From the NCBI GenBank assembly GCA_019321725.1, contig CM033116.1, forward strand, positions 18,063,869 through 18,127,868: 64,000 nucleotides of DNA, given 5' to 3'. Position 1 is the stretch's first letter. The number at the start of each line of letters is the position of its first letter. Made by a program: the position numbers and the translations under genes. The notes beneath the pieces were generated by a model that was given only the letters and a program-made list of their open reading frames with translations, had not been told where the DNA came from and did not search any database. Origin of the DNA: Paulownia fortunei. Taxonomy: Eukaryota > Streptophyta > Magnoliopsida > Lamiales > Paulowniaceae. Below are positions 36,237 through 51,210 of the stretch, in pieces.

Positions 36237-39200
36237 CCTTGCTGATGAAGGCATGGGTTGTGGAGTCAACAGACCAACAGATTCAGGGATGTCCAGATCG
36301 ACACTCTTGGAAGGGCCAGCAATTGCTCGCTTCATGTCATGCTCATTCAATTGATGAACTTGGAGTTTTACTTTGTCAATCTGCTCATTTTATGCATGGA
36401 TAAATAAGCAGGTGAGCACCAATGCTACAACTGTTGCTGGCAGATATTTTGAACTGGTTGTCATAATATGAGACTTAGTTGCAAGAGTAGGATAGGTGTC
36501 CTTACCAGTTCATTATGATGAACTGATGAACGTGCAATGGCAAGTCTTTGCTGCAAATCCTCTACTTTCCTCCTTTGATACTCAAGATTCTCCATTTCAC
36601 TCCCTTTCTCCCCTGACTGCTGGTACAAAGCTGCAGACAGCAAAAGATAAATAACCTCACAACTATTAATGGGCAGAACCAAAGCAACTTCAAGCTCGAC
36701 AAAGTGCAAGACAATCCAACAAGCATCAAAAATCAATGTATTGTGTGCCTTGCAACCATATTCCCCATATCTTTGAGATAATCTCACCAAAGGCTTCTCC
36801 ACATGGCTCTTCACCAATTATAGAAAAACCCACTATTTTAACTTTGGTAAACTTAGCTTGACTGTACCTATTTCCTGCATTCTTTGTAATGTGTGCAGGA
36901 AGCTATCTGTATATCACCAGCAGTTTGCACTCATTCAACCCTGACTCTGGACAGTGTCAGTTGTGAACAATTTTAAGAGGAGTAATTATTTTTTGGCATC
37001 AAAAGCCACACCCTTATGTGCCAAACACCAATTAATATATTTGTCCAGGCATTACACATGGCATGAATGGTAATACATATCAGGAAAGATTGACAACAGA
37101 TAAAGATATCTCCAATGAAACAGCATCAAAGAATAATTAGGTAACACTGACAGTCATCCATTACGCACAACCAAAGACCCTGACATGTATATGTACCTGT
37201 CAGATTTGACAAGACCCAGTTCTGCGTTGGAATATCGTAAAGCTTCTTTGCCAATGTTAGTGCAGATCTTAAGATCTCTCTAGCTTGTCCAGTGTCATGT
37301 AGAGCAAGTGCCAAATTTCCTAGCACAGTCAAATACTGTGAAACGAGTTGAAGATTCCCCAAATAAGTATGTGTAGTTTGCAAGCCAGAGGCTAGTCGGA
37401 TTCTGTATCAAAGTTATGGCATATGTAAGAAAAGGAAGGAGAGATTAGAGGAATCTGAATTTATATTGTAATTTGGGTTGGAGCTCTTCCTTAGTAAACT
37501 GTCATCAAAATGAAAGGAATGACAAATGCTGACAATGAAATTGAATATAACATCTACTTGGGACAGCTTTTCTCGGACAATTTTTTATTTTTTCAAATGT
37601 AAGCAAAATCTGAAAATGGCCCCAATCTAAACCAATTCTACGCATGTGCCTGTACAAGCTTCATCACAACATCGAATAACTAAGAATTTGATCCAATTTC
37701 ACATACAAATGCTTCACTGGTTACTGCAGCACCTCTGGAATCTCAAACTGATGTAAATTAAAACTGATAATGCTAAATTGTCCTCCATAACCAAGGCCAT
37801 TAATAACTACACTTGGCAGAGTCCTGATGCATAAAGATACAGATGGTCCAATGGGAGCACAAATTTCCACGAACATTTTGTTTCTGAGCAGAAGAGCCAA
37901 TTCAAATAGTGCTCAATCTATTAAGTTTTAATTAGTATTCAATTAATTGATCTGACATTACAGAAAAAAGATTAATCAAATCCACTTGGTTTTTTTTTTA
38001 TCCAAGCCACTCTACAAAAGTCAGTGCACTTTCACACATTATAATCATTTGCTGGACTCCTGCTGTAAAGTCTCACGCAAAATTGATACCTTCTATGAAA
38101 TTGCATATTCCAAACATATGATCATTTTGTTATGGATGCCTCAAAATTTGAAAATAGAAAGTCCAAATTGAGAAATAAATGATGTTCTCTTATTTCCTGC
38201 GGCATAAATACAGAAAGCAAATAAACAGAAGGGCAAAGTAACGTCCTTATGAAAAGAAAGCATATAACAGAAGGGCAAAGTGAGTTCTTTATGAAAAGAT
38301 CGTCAATTCCATAATTCAACATTCCAAAAGCTCAGTCCACAACTATTAGCTTGGCTGGGAAAGGGGTCTGGACATTAACTTAATTGTGAAGATATAAACT
38401 TTTGTGTTCGATAAAAAAATTTAGAATTTAAGGAAATCGATCCTCATAAGGAGGAAACACACAACTAAACATAAAAGAAATCAAAATCCTAACACTATGC
38501 TTGGTTCATTTAAAAAATGCATTTTCATCTCGTGGGAATAAAAAAGCATTTGATAAATGTATTTTGGGAAATGATATTTTTATTTCCCCAAAACATCCCC
38601 AAATGAATTTTCATTTTCCCAAAACCCTTCTCTTTCTCTCATCTGTATGTATCTTCTAGTCACTGCATCAATTCAATATTATATATTCATATATCTTCCA
38701 ATCATTACAAGAATAAATAATATATATCTATATCTTCCAATCATTATCTTAATATAAATATATATTTTTCAATCATTACCATAATATAACAACATATAAT
38801 ACTGTAAAAGTTTGATGTGACACTACTAACCAAGCAAAACCCTTTACATAGAAAATCTTAGTGCGGAAATGATTCATCCAAACTCGTTTTCCACCGAAAT
38901 ACATCACATCATTATTTCCCAACAATTCATCTAAACACATCTTCATTCCCCGCACATTCCTCATCCCTCCCCCAAAATGCATTTCCTCATAATATTTCTC
39001 CCAAAAACCCAAAATAACACCAACCATAGAGCTAATTTCTGATCTTCTGATTACTCTCCATGGAATTTAAGAATAAAATCCAAAAAACTGAGAATTTGCA
39101 TCTATTTGAACACACACACAGACATGCACCTGTGTGTGTATAGACCAACAAATTCTTAAATTTAATGGTTCTAATAAAAAGTGAACTAAAGGGTGGGCGG

Positions 39201-42200
39201 ATTTTTTTATTGAAAACATCATTTTAAGGCTTTTATGGTATTTCCCCTTTTCTTTTTAATACATAAACATGATTTTTTTTTTTTAATTTTCTAATTACAG
39301 AACCGTGATATATACCACTACTTTACCATAACCTCACTTCTACATTCATTTTTCAAGAAGTAACATGCAGTACAGGAATAAAGTTTTGTGGTTATATATG
39401 ACTAGTCTAATTACTATTAATTTTAATTCGATATTACAAATTTTTATAATACTGTATTTACGGGTATAATCACGTACATGAACATAGGTGACTGAGTCTA
39501 AAAGGGGGTACTTGCATCAATTTACCCAAATCTGATTCCATTTCTTATTGTGTACATGTAAAGTGTGAACCACACAACAGAAACCAATTTGTATTGTTTA
39601 CTTTTGTAGAATTCTGACTAATCATTAAGTGCAAAGCGGTGAGGATAATGGAACCCCAAATCCCTTTTTTCAGTCCATATGTAATAATGGAATCAGATTC
39701 CTAGAGTAATTAAATTTCTAGCAACAAGATTACTCAAGTTGGATCACATAATTGGCAACAAATAAGGCCTAAAGGAAACCATGCTACTATTTTTACTCCG
39801 AGAAGACAAAACATAATTTCTGAAGTTGGACCACCTTCAATTCATAACAGAAACAGTAGGTACCAAGAATATATGATTAACAATCATTATGCACTGCAAT
39901 CAATAAAACATTCATGGAGAAAAGTGCGAAAAGGGAAAAACTGTAAATGTAATTAGCAACTCTGGCATGTTAAATCAGACGCCAAGATAGACATTGATTA
40001 AACCAAATCCCTAAAAGTTGAATTTTACTGCCAGTATCATATGCAGTTATTATCCCTCTCTATAATATATACTGTCTACCACCGTATACGGCTGGCCCAA
40101 CCAACAGAGCAGATTGAGATAACTTCAAATGATAAACTTTTCTGAGCCAATAGATCCAATCACTAACAAAATATTCCAACTTCCAGATTCCACCAATCCC
40201 AAGAGATAAAGAAGAACTAGAAGTGCAAAAATAAACGAACTAAGGAAGCAATTTCAACATCTTTTAAAGAGCCAGGTCAGGCTTTAGACCTTGTCAACAT
40301 AGTTTGGCACTAGCCAACTGACCCAAAATGCTTGAGCCCATGTTCCCAATTAAGAACTAATAAATGCCTTGTAAACCTGTCACACTTGCTACCCGCAGCT
40401 GATGTGCGACAGGTGTTATATCTTTGATCAGAAAAAGATGCCATAGCAATGCACTAACAAACATGTGATTTGACAATGGACGAATTTGACAAATGAAACA
40501 AGAGCAATTCCTTTCAATCTTTACCTGGCTTCTTGTAGATTCTGTTGCCTCATCAGTAGAAATCCATATGTATACAGGGCACTAGTCTTTTCTCGCACCC
40601 CAACAAAAGAATCTATCACTCCTAAAACAGGTCCAATCAAATCAACAGCCTGTGTAATAGTGACTCCTTGTAAGTAGATCTTAACAATGTCATTCACAAA
40701 CACTGACATTTTAAAACTTAAAGGGGAAGGTATTACCTTCGCTGATGATTCAGCATCACCAATGCAGATATAAGAGACAGCTGCATAAATGTGGCTCATG
40801 GCTTGCATCGATTTGCTCTGAGTCAACTACATATAAAACAATGGTTAACAAAGCCATAATTCACAACATAGCACGAGTAATGAATTTCTAGATCAAGGAA
40901 CAAAAAGAGAGCTAAATAGTTTCCTAACGGAGATCTCAGTATGGAGATTGATAAGTACTAGGTAACAGATAACACTGACAAGATCGCCAATGATGGAAAA
41001 ATGTAAAAAAGAATACTTAAAGTGGAAATCTGTTTACGTAACAGTGCCAGGTGTAAGCACAGAGAGAAACAGGACCACGATCTTACCTTTGATGCTTCAA
41101 GAAAATGAAAAGCAGCTTCACCATAACAGCCAACAGTGTGAGCATACTGGCCACTTAGCATCTCAATTATACTCTCACAAGCCTGTAGGATTGTTGGAAA
41201 GCGAACAAACCAATTTCTCATCTGCACCAAAGCCTGGAGACACACCAATTGTATTGATCTCTTTGTGATATCGCATATATAGAAATCAAATGTAGATTGA
41301 GAAAATAATAAGTATCAGGATATTACTGCAGTCACCAACAGCGAAGCACGTCATAGAATTTTACTTCTAACAACCACGATAACAGATTTGGACTTATAAA
41401 ATAATACATAAGCTTATACAAGCATTTAACATATAATTTAACTTCATTTTAAATCTATTGTGTAGATAAGTAATCTTTTTAAGATGTAACTTCCAAAATA
41501 ACAACTACCCTATGGCAAACTTGTGAGGCATGGTTGGAACTTGCTGGTGGAAATGCTATATTTCTTTATCTTTTGTTTTGGGGGGACGTTGTTGAGGTCT
41601 CTGTGGAGCGAAGAATCCATCTAAAACTGGATTCCAGGCGTTTCCTCCAGTTATATATATCAACATCCACATAGGGGCAAAAATTTAACATTGAGCAAGA
41701 TGTAATTTAGTCAACAGCAAGTGACCAAAAGAAAAGAGACAAAAATCAGCATTCTGATATGAAACTTCAGCAATATATCACTTTACTTCACTCTAGGAGT
41801 GATATCATTTAAACTGCACACAAGTTTCAATTAACAGGAATTTCTCAATTTGTAGTGTATTTAAGATAAAGAGAACATGCAAGTCTAATCAAAACTTGCA
41901 ATGGCGGAGGTGATAACCAACCTCTTGCGCTTCTACAAATTCAGTTCGTGTAAGATCAACTGCTACTTTGTTTTCGAGGAACTGCATTAGAAGCATTAAA
42001 TAGACACCAGCCATCCAAATTGCAGAGTGTTGCAACTCCACTTCTACATTGCAGAAAACACATGTTAATAACCCTTCAGGCACTGGTTCATTATTATATA
42101 ACAGAACTGAGAAATCTGATCACTATATAAAAATAGATCATGCTTCATGGGATCTTTTATTTGGAGATCTTTCATGGTTTACCCATACATTTTAGACATA

Positions 42201-45200
42201 TAGCATAAACAGAAATCTCACCTTTGATCCCCTCAGTAATCCCCAACTGCACCAGCTCCTCTGCATGTAAAACAACAATTTATATTTCAAGCTGAGCATC
42301 CAAAGCTCATATTACCAATTCATTTTAGTAAAAAACCTCTTCCACTCATGAACTATACTATTTCAATGATTATTTTCCACATGATCAATTAATTAGTTTT
42401 TCAGCTATATTACCTACAGATTCTTTTCTAGATCCAGGAACAGGTCAAAAAAATTTAGTGAAGTTGCACTATATATTAAGTTTTGGACATGCTAATCCAT
42501 AGCAATGTGTACCTAAAAAACCTAAAGAAGTACAGAGATTTACCCTCAATCGCTGGATGATCATCTCTTTGAGAATTAAGACATGCTTTTCCATAGAAAC
42601 AAATTAGGATATTACCAGTATATTTCCTATTCTAGGTCTATCCTGATGTTTAGGCAACAGATATGATAGGTACAAAAAGCCAGATCCGGGGTCCTGCAGG
42701 TAACAATGGAAAAAAGAATATATCCACACAACCTACAAGTGCATAAAATGCAGTTTTCCACGCAACATGCATTGGGTTATTGTGCATTACAGTCTTGACA
42801 AGGAAAGAAGAAATAAATGCCACTTCCGTACACCAACCACATACACATGTCCAATCCAAACTTCATTTGCATTATTTGTGTTCTGTTTCAACCTACTTTG
42901 AACTTCAAGAACATCTAGAGGCAATAATTTTGACAGTTTGAGCCGAAAAAAGCATATGATAAATTGTTAAGGTTCTCTTTTTACTAGTAAGTCCCTGTAT
43001 GATAGATGACATGATGAGGAGGAACAGATAGGACAAAATCAAGTCTTGGTATATATTGTCAAAATGCAAAAGGAAAGAGGAAAATAATAAAATTTCCTAT
43101 CACTTTCCAAAACCAACCTTGGATGATTTGTAACCCGGATTGAATCCTCTTTTGACACTCCTTAAAAAGCCCTTTTGGCCGGCTAAAAACAACCACCATA
43201 AGATCTACCAATGCATAGACTGCACTTTTTGGCAGCCATTCCCCATCAATAGGAGGTGGAGCCAACTCAAGCTTATCGGCCCATGCTCGTTTCACATTTC
43301 CAAAATATGCAGGTTCCAAGGGTGCTTTTCCGGTTGAACTCATCCCCATGTAATTACTAAGTTGTTCGTCAAGCTTAGTTTGTTTTTCAGCAAGAGCAGA
43401 TCTGTCTTTGTAGTTCAAGTCAGAGCGTGAGAGACTGTGATTTAATGCATCAAGTTCATGGGTGAGGTCTTGGATATGTTGCATCCTCTGCAAGTCAGAC
43501 TTCATAACAGCATCCAATTTATCAATACGTTGAGCAGCAGTCTTGTAGTCACATATCCGGAGTAGATAGAACAATTGCAGCAGCTCATGATAAAACAGTA
43601 AACCAAGGCAGTGTCGTCTCTTTTGAATACAAGGAGAGGAACACAAAAAGAGGGAAAAAATCTCGATTTCAGTTGGCATTACTGGTAAGATTCAATGAAA
43701 GAAAAGGCATATATACATGCATAATTACAACTTTTAAATACACTGAAATGCATGCAAACATAAGCAAATGTATGTACATTATTGATATTTCTACAGTACT
43801 TCATTGGTACACATGCAATAGTCATCTAATTAGACTATTTATTGTCGTTGGGTGATAGCCAATATTTAATCACTGGTCTTTGGGCAATACATTCAAGAGA
43901 CTGAAGATCCAAGCATTTCAAATCTAGCCAATCACAAAGCGAAAAGCTCCTCAAGTAACAAGAACGTTGAAGTTCTTTGGTTTGGAGAAAGATCAGCAAA
44001 GAAAAGCTCCTCAAGTAATAAACAAAGTTGAAGTGCTTTGAATTAAAAAAGATCAGCAATCATAAATTTACAGACACCATGGCACGCCAGTCAACTTTAT
44101 ACAGTTGGTACACAAGTATTTGATAAATGTGGGATGCTAGAAATAATACTCCCTCCATCCATTTCTGGCTGCTCCTTTTCAATTGACGAATGCTAAGTTT
44201 ACGAGAGAGTTAGTTCCAATAATAGTTTGGAAATAAATTAACCTGTTTAGAAAAGGGAGCATTATTCGTGATTATGTCAAAAAGGAGACAGAAGCATTCA
44301 GTCCTGGGCTAAAGTGAGCGCGTTATTACAAATACCAATATAATTCTAAGGACATTTATTCTACCAAAATTTCTTTTTGTATAGAGGCACATCCTAAAAA
44401 GTGAGACCATATACATCAGAATGATAATAGAAAACTCAATCCCTGGCATACTTTTAGAAGCCTCCTATATCTTTGCATGAACAATCCTACAGAAAACTAG
44501 ATATGTACAGTTCTCTAAGAAATTGAACATGATTGGTTTTTCGCAATATATAACAAAAATTGAACTTGAAAAGGGAATAAGTTACCACGTAATCATACTT
44601 TAGTACTGATATTCACAATTGAGATACTATATTGATATATATATACACATATACGTTTATAAAATGTGAGTGTGTGTGTGTGTGTGTTTATGTGTTTGTG
44701 CGCATAAACAATGTTAAAACAACATATGCATTACATCATCGCTCTCAGATGTACTATAAAGGGACTTCCATTAGAAATTTTGTTATAGGATATAGAGGAA
44801 ATTCCTTCAGAAATAGCTCTTACGCTCCTCAACTAGCTTGAAGAGCCCATGCATACCCCGTCATCTTTCATAATGGATTTATCTATGCTACTCTTGGAGT
44901 AGTACTCAGATTGCTTTGCATCCACACATTTCTGTGTTAGTGACACAAATAGTGTGATCATGTCAATCCATAAACAAATCAGTGGATACAGAACAATGTG
45001 AGCCATACTCGCACAGAATCAGCAGTTATAAGAGTGTCAAATATAGGGTAAACTGGGGATTTTGGCTAGGGCACGACAGCACATCCTCAAGCAAGTCAAG
45101 GCAGATACTGGACCTGGTGTCGTCACAATTACAAAGTGGCTCTTCGCCAGTTTGTCTTTGGCCCAGGGCAAATAGGCTAATCTAGTTCAGATAAATGAAT

Positions 45201-48200
45201 AGAATTCTTACTTTAGAGATGATACGTTCAACAAAATTCAAATAATAATTTATTTAACATCTCCGTACTTTCATTGCATACCATAATGTAGCCAAAAAGA
45301 TTTGAGTTATGTATATTGCAAATATGCAATACATTATCAGTATATGGAGCCAAACATCGAAACTATAAGGTTTTTTCACTACAAAGAAAATAGATCGAAT
45401 TCAATATAGACATGCACCCATTATCCTTTAGTTGGAGGTACTCTTAACTCCACATAAGATAAATATAACCACAGAGAAAACCATACATGGTAAGGTTCTA
45501 ATCAGAATATAGATTTTTCTCATCAGCAGAAGCATATAAAAGACCATACCCCGTATTTAGGGTGCATTCATTTGGATGTGCAATAACAGTTTTGATTCAA
45601 ATTGGTTTGGACTTAGTAACCACTGATGGAAAAAAGAAGGAAAAGAAATACTAATATAAAAAAGGGGAAGACTTCGCTTACTTTATCAGGCTCGATAGAT
45701 TCCCATATCAAATTGCATCTGTTGACAGATTCCTCTACCAGACTTGTACTGTCCCATTGCATCACACGCACATGCAATATTGAAGTAGCAAAAAACATCT
45801 GATCCACAACAGAAGACAACCGAATTAGATGCCTAGAAGGAGATATAATCTCTTTCTAGCAACATAATAAACATGAAAACTACATTTAGACGTGATGGAA
45901 AGAAAGCACCTTAACACTTCTAATATATGAGTGGCATTGGGAAAACAAATAAAAGAATGTCATGACTGTTACATGAAGTTAACTTAATATAATGAGTATT
46001 GTAATTCCAGACATATTATGTATGGTGCCATTAATGATAGATGGAATCCAAGGAGTTGATATAACAAGCACCATATACTTCCAGACAATAATTTTCTCTA
46101 CCTCTCCCGAAATGCCATCCCTTGGGCCTAATATAAGATTTGATAGTAAAAAATCTTCACAACAATTAAGACAAACCTGCAATTCCGGATAAAACATCTC
46201 CATTGCACAACTAAGCCCTTGTTGCAAAGCCATAATTGACCCATGGTAGTCTCCCTCAATGATCAAGGCATTTGCAAGCTGAGAATTGAAGTTGCAAGAC
46301 CATAATCTCCCAGCAAACCTTCAAGCACATAATCTTACAGTTGTGACCGCAAACTTTTCAAAGCGCAAGTAATATGAGAATACGCATACCAGCTAATTAC
46401 AACCTTATTGACAAAAACAGAAATTCATAGGGAATATTCCATTATATTTCAAAAATTTATTCTTCAGCACATCAGCAGAGATGCTAACTCAAAAAAATAG
46501 TGGTACGTATGAAGATCCAAAGCAGAAGTCCAATAAAAACCAAAAATACAGAATGTGCAGGATGATTCCAGAGGAATGAATTGGAAGCTTAAGACATTTA
46601 AGAAAGAAAACACTTTCAATTTTATATTTTAAATAACTTCATTTCCTCTAAGGAGCTAAAAAAAGCAATATCAAAAAAGACTCAGAAACCTATTAAGAGA
46701 TCTTATTCTTTGGTACAAAAAATACATCTTCATTCAGATTTAGATAACTAAAGAGACTTTGAATAGTGGATTTGCTAATTACAGTGAGAAGTAGGTTTAT
46801 CCAACTGCTTTGCAAAACTAATCAAGATTTGGTGCTGGGGTTTCTGAAGAAGCAAATGCAAAAAATATTAGTAAGGCAGACAGATTTTCTATGCAACAAT
46901 TTGAGTGATACAGGCATGTAGAGACACTGCATATTCCTTTTTGCACACAAATGCATCTTACAAGGTCAACATAGGCCAGTGGATTTGTTTTTCTGTGAGA
47001 TTTGTATGGGTGCTTTTTCATAGACATCCCAATGATAAGACTTTTAGAGGAAGTGGAGATATGCCCTTTTCTAATCATCTTCTATATAATGTTAATAGGA
47101 CTGAGAGGATCTCTCACTGCTCTATATGCAACATTTTCTTTCTATTATAAGGATAAACAGTAAATTTATTCGCCAACTCCAAGCAGCATTTTAAAGCAGA
47201 AAGCCTAAAGCTTCATGTACTGTAAATAGGCATACCCATCTCCAGAAATTGCAGAAAGTTCTAAACCCTTGTTTAATATCTGTTTTTGTGAAGGAATTGC
47301 TCCCACAAGATGGTAGCACTGGCTCAACAGGCTATAAGCTCTGCACTTCAGCTCAAAGCAAGAAGGAATAGACTTCAAGAGAAGTTGCTGCACCAAGTTG
47401 AGATCCATTAGCAGATGAAGTAAAAATTCTTCAGCAAAAGCTAAACTGATGGTTTATAAGGAATGATTCATCTACTAAATGCCCCTTGCAACAAAACCAC
47501 AGCTGATCAATGTAAATTGTCAACAATCACATGTAAGATATATCAGTTTATACCATGAATTTGGATGGTTAAGAACTATAAGAACTTTTCATTAATTTCA
47601 ATGGCCTCATGACTCGTTTCCTTGAACATATAAGAAATCTCAGTTTTGGATGCATATAATATACATGCTCTCTCAGCATTATATGAACATACTGACAGTA
47701 AGAACATCTATGGAACTTTATGCGTTCAGCAATAGATGGTTCTAAGTTACAGTTGTGCATGGGGTCCTCAGACCTAAGACATCTGAATTGTCTTAAGTAT
47801 TGTCAAATTTTAACATTCCAACATGCTCCAATCAGGGATAAGAATATATAAGTTGCCTGATTTTAGGTTATACAGGAAGGGAGGTGTAGCTACAAAATGA
47901 ACTCTATCATTCTATACAAAGAGGGAGAATATCCTAGGCGATTCGTATTGATAAACTTGAAAGCCCTTGACCAAGGTCGGGCGAGAATTAGAAAGAGTTT
48001 CCAATTTCATAATTATAGATCAGAAAACATATGATTAATTAAAGAGTTTGACAGGAACTCCCCATCCAAAAGACTTATCTGGATATTGCATGATAGAAGA
48101 ACTATATTGCACAGAGACTACAGTTAAAACATCAAGAGTCTTACTCAAATTATCAGAATTAATTGGGATATAGGGATGGGTATGACTTATGACTTTTTCG

Positions 48201-51200
48201 AAGCCCAAGGAATATAATTCTAAAATGGAGTGTTAGAAGAGTTATGATTCAGATAAAATTAAAAAACAAAAAACTGTTCCAATTTGCAATTCTAACGGAC
48301 AACATTATACCCTCCAACCAGATAAGCTTAAATCTATGGGTCACGCATAAGGATTGATAGTCAGCAATTAAAGGCAGTGGCATATTGTGTACTCAAAACA
48401 TTTCATGCATGTGTAACACTTGCATGAAAACAAAATTGTCTAAGCCTACCACATAAACATGCGCACAACCCATGTCAGCGAAAATAGTCATCAAGTCATA
48501 TGCACCTTGCCTGGTGTATTGACACGTAAGTTGTCTAACAAGACTAACTGTTAGTAATCCCCTAATGCTCATTTAAGCAATGTGTGTGCAGCAGGTGTCG
48601 CACAATCAGATGTATCAATCATTAGTGAGCTTTTAAAGAGTTGAGGACATTCAGTTATACAAAGAGGTTTTTATTCTGAAGCTAGACATGCATGGTTGTT
48701 ACCAGTGGGAGTAGTTTTCTAAGAAGAGATACGGAAAGACGTGATGTTTGATAACATTTACAAGGTTGTTCAGCTTCTGTTTATAGGTGCGAGCAGTACC
48801 TATAAACAGTACTTTGAGGTTCCATAGTTATTTTGGCTGTTTATTGGATGGAGAAAGGTGTGGGCATTATAACATACACCCACCCCCCACCCCCCCGGTC
48901 ACAAAACAAGACTTCATCTCCTAAAATGAAGTTCTTTTTTTTTTTCCCCTCAGAACTACCCTCTCAATTAAAGTAATAATGTCACACCACTAACTTCAAC
49001 CCTACTATCAATAGTGTAAAGATACACAAAAACTTTCACTTTTATAACTCTCATACAAACCTTTATGTTGATTCAAAATACACCCAGTTTTTTTGGGAAC
49101 AGAGGGAGTAAGAATCAAAGTACTGAAAATAAAGGAAAGAACATAATCAAGGGTATGGAATAGTTTCACAATCCAACAAAAAAAAAGATTAAAAGCTCTA
49201 TAAAAACTTAGCTAAATAATGAATATTACAACTTTGTATATATAGGGTCCAAATTTCTCCTTCTTCAACTAGGACTAGGCTTTTATTAGGAAAAGATAAA
49301 CTAATCCTACTAAGACCAAACTTATGGCTTCTAATACTCATTAAAACATTAAAAAACTTTAAATAAGGGTGTCTAATCATAAATTACAGAAGAATCAATG
49401 AAATTCTCTAAATTCCCGTATACTCAAATTAGTAATATTACAGATATAAAAGCTAAAGAACAAGTTTATCCATGGTCATCTTCACTGGAACATGTATTTC
49501 CCTTGTTATTGTTCCCCTATATTTGTTCATCTTTGATCAACTACTCTTCACATCACTTGTATAAGTGGCAATGTCAGAATTGGAGAAATTTCTTAGCCCT
49601 CTGCTTCACTTTAAATATACTTTTATAATTGGAAAGGTTGAAAAAAAACTAAATTAGAGAATGACCCTCATGACATATTAAAGTTTTTGAAAAGCATGGT
49701 AAAAGAGTAACAATGTTTTGTTACTTAAGTTAAAAGCATGAATTTTGCATGCACCACAGAGTGGGACTTGGATTGTAGAACCAATTATCAATATAGCTTT
49801 CCGCCACTAATTTATCCATATATCCATATCAAGTCCTAAGAATGAAAACCTCAAAACTCCGGAAATTGCTTTCATTTAGCATGAAATTGTATTAACAAAA
49901 TGTAATAAACAGAATAAGGACAACTTCACTCCAGGAAGAGCAGTAGATTGGGAAAGAAGTTACCACAGGTACTTGCATGAAAATACATACATACAATATG
50001 CTAATAAGTTATCCTTTTCCTTTATGCACATAAAATCCATATTCATTATTTAAGGCTAATAATAAAAATGGTATTGATTACTTTAACAGAGACATTTTAA
50101 CGCATGGGGGATATAGTACCCCAATAAATGAAAAGGATCCCTGTATTTACGTGCCTCTTTCTTTCCTACCCAACTTAGATAAGGATACTCCTCTTAAGAA
50201 AGAAATTCTTGAACGGAAATTTCCTAAAACTGGTTGTTTCTTACTCTATTCCTTCATAAACTCTGGCTGTTAGCATAATCTGCCAGTTGGTCCGTTTGCA
50301 TCATGCAACATCTTCTATATGTCAAGATTATATAGATAAAGACACATGACAAATTACAGCTCATGATAACATCACATACAAAAGTAAGAAAGCATTATTG
50401 CAGTTTTAGTAAAGCAACTCAAACCAACAAACAACTTCATAAAGACCATAAAAAAATCACTTTCTCATGATAAAGGATATAAGACCTCCGCTGCTTCCTT
50501 TCTCAGGAAAATCTACATCACATTTATGGCCTATTTTAAGCACTCCACACTTGCTTCCATTTTAACTGAAGCAATCACATATGCATAGAGATGGTTCTAG
50601 TGATAAAACATTCCCTCCCCACCCACAGAGAAAATATTATATTAAAACTATTCCATGCTCACATACAACGGCAAAAAGTCTTTGTTTTTACATTATATTG
50701 TTGCTTTTTTCACCAACTCATGCTACAATTATTGCATGTGAAATACAAAAATAATGAAATCACAAATACGTCCAAGAATTCAACGGTAAAAACTGAGCAA
50801 TCAACCTATTTCTATTAATCCCAATCATATAGAAACTAATAAACACTCACATAAAATAGCAAAGAACCCACTATGTTCCACTACATATTTGCCCAACTCA
50901 AGCTACGAACAGAGCAACTGCAAGCTAAAAAATCACAAAGAATTCGCGAAATTCAGGGGAAAAAACCGATAAAATAGTTAAGCAAAACGATACGTACGGA
51001 GCGTTCGAGATGGGCTTTCGCGTGGTTGACATTGTGTGAGTGCTTGAGAAGAAGAGCAGCGACTCGGAGGCGGGTTTTGATTTCGACAATGGGGAGAGAC
51101 GAGACCGGGCTCTGGCAAATTGCTTCCAGGCACTTCACCGCCTTCCCTATCTCCCTTGTCCGCTCGTGGTACTCCGCCAGCGCCCACAGCCCTTCCGCCA

Positions 51201-51210
51201 CCGCTTCCAT
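36192..51210 (-). CDS. SCC4: Sister chromatid cohesion protein SCC4 (MAU2 homologue), 13 exons
   Basis: Partner of SCC2 in the nuclear cohesin loader (family knowledge). Exons, minus strand: 51210-50998, 47387-47236, 46318-46177, 45798-45682, 43619-43118, 42260-42222, 42043-41922, 41233-41087, 40826-40737, 40649-40525, 37402-37197, 36630-36506, 36380-36192. All junctions are GT-AG and in phase, giving 722 aa, close to Arabidopsis SCC4 (about 726). The start MEAVAEGLWALAEYHERTRE matches the plant N-terminus and the ATG context is good. The protein is an all-helical TPR-like array; diagnostic stretches are EPAYFGNVKRAWADKLELAP and PIDGEWLPKSA (exon 5), GNLALALHDTGQAREILRSA (exon 11), and the tail DLDIPESVGL...GKRKL. 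Exon 3 has two in-frame acceptors 12 nt apart (46318 or 46306). Introns 1 (3.6 kb), 4 (2.1 kb) and 10 (3.1 kb) hold MITE debris and small tandem duplications. Confidence 0.95.
38224..38307. repeat. 42 bp tandem duplication in SCC4 intron 10
   Basis: aacagaagggcaaagt...ccttatgaaaaga starting at 38224 is repeated at 38266 with a few changes. It lies inside the intron between exons 10 and 11 and has no coding meaning. Confidence 0.75.
38491..39029. mobile_element. Probable MITE in SCC4 intron 10
   Basis: The block begins ctatgcttggttcattt (38495) and ends aacaccaaccatag (39015-39028), so CTATGsTTGGT forms a short imperfect inverted end. An inner inverted copy, ctaaccaagcaaaacc, lies at 38827. 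The interior contains mirrored phrases (catttcctcat, ttcatctcgtggg), as in the common 'tgtttggtt...aaccaaaca' plant MITEs. It also carries an AT-rich minisatellite 'atatcttccaatcatta' (38690-38785). The superfamily is not certain and no target-site duplication was seen. Confidence 0.4.
43941..44060. repeat. 60 bp tandem duplication in SCC4 intron 4
   Basis: gaaaagctcctcaagtaa begins at 43941 and again at 44001, and both copies end gatcagcaa. The units share most bases. Confidence 0.8.
44147..44160. mobile_element. Stowaway-like MITE end in SCC4 intron 4
   Basis: TACTCCCTCCATCC is the TA target plus the ctccctccgtccc terminal motif of Stowaway (Tc1/mariner) MITEs, followed by the usual 'tggctgctcctttt' type of sequence. 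A matching right end was not found nearby, so this is a truncated or degenerate copy. A right-hand end, gggaacagagggagta, sits alone at 49095-49110 in intron 1, belonging to a different insertion. Confidence 0.45.

Noticed and set aside
35911..36354. 147-codon plus-strand ORF, the longest intron-free frame in its neighbourhood, with an internal protein repeat
   Set aside because: It is antisense to the SCC4 last exon and its tandem duplicate; the protein repeat simply reflects the 173 bp DNA duplication.
44147..49110. A single 5 kb Stowaway-type element bounded by tactccctcc and gagggagta
   Set aside because: The two ends lie in different SCC4 introns with exons between them; they are remnants of separate small MITEs.
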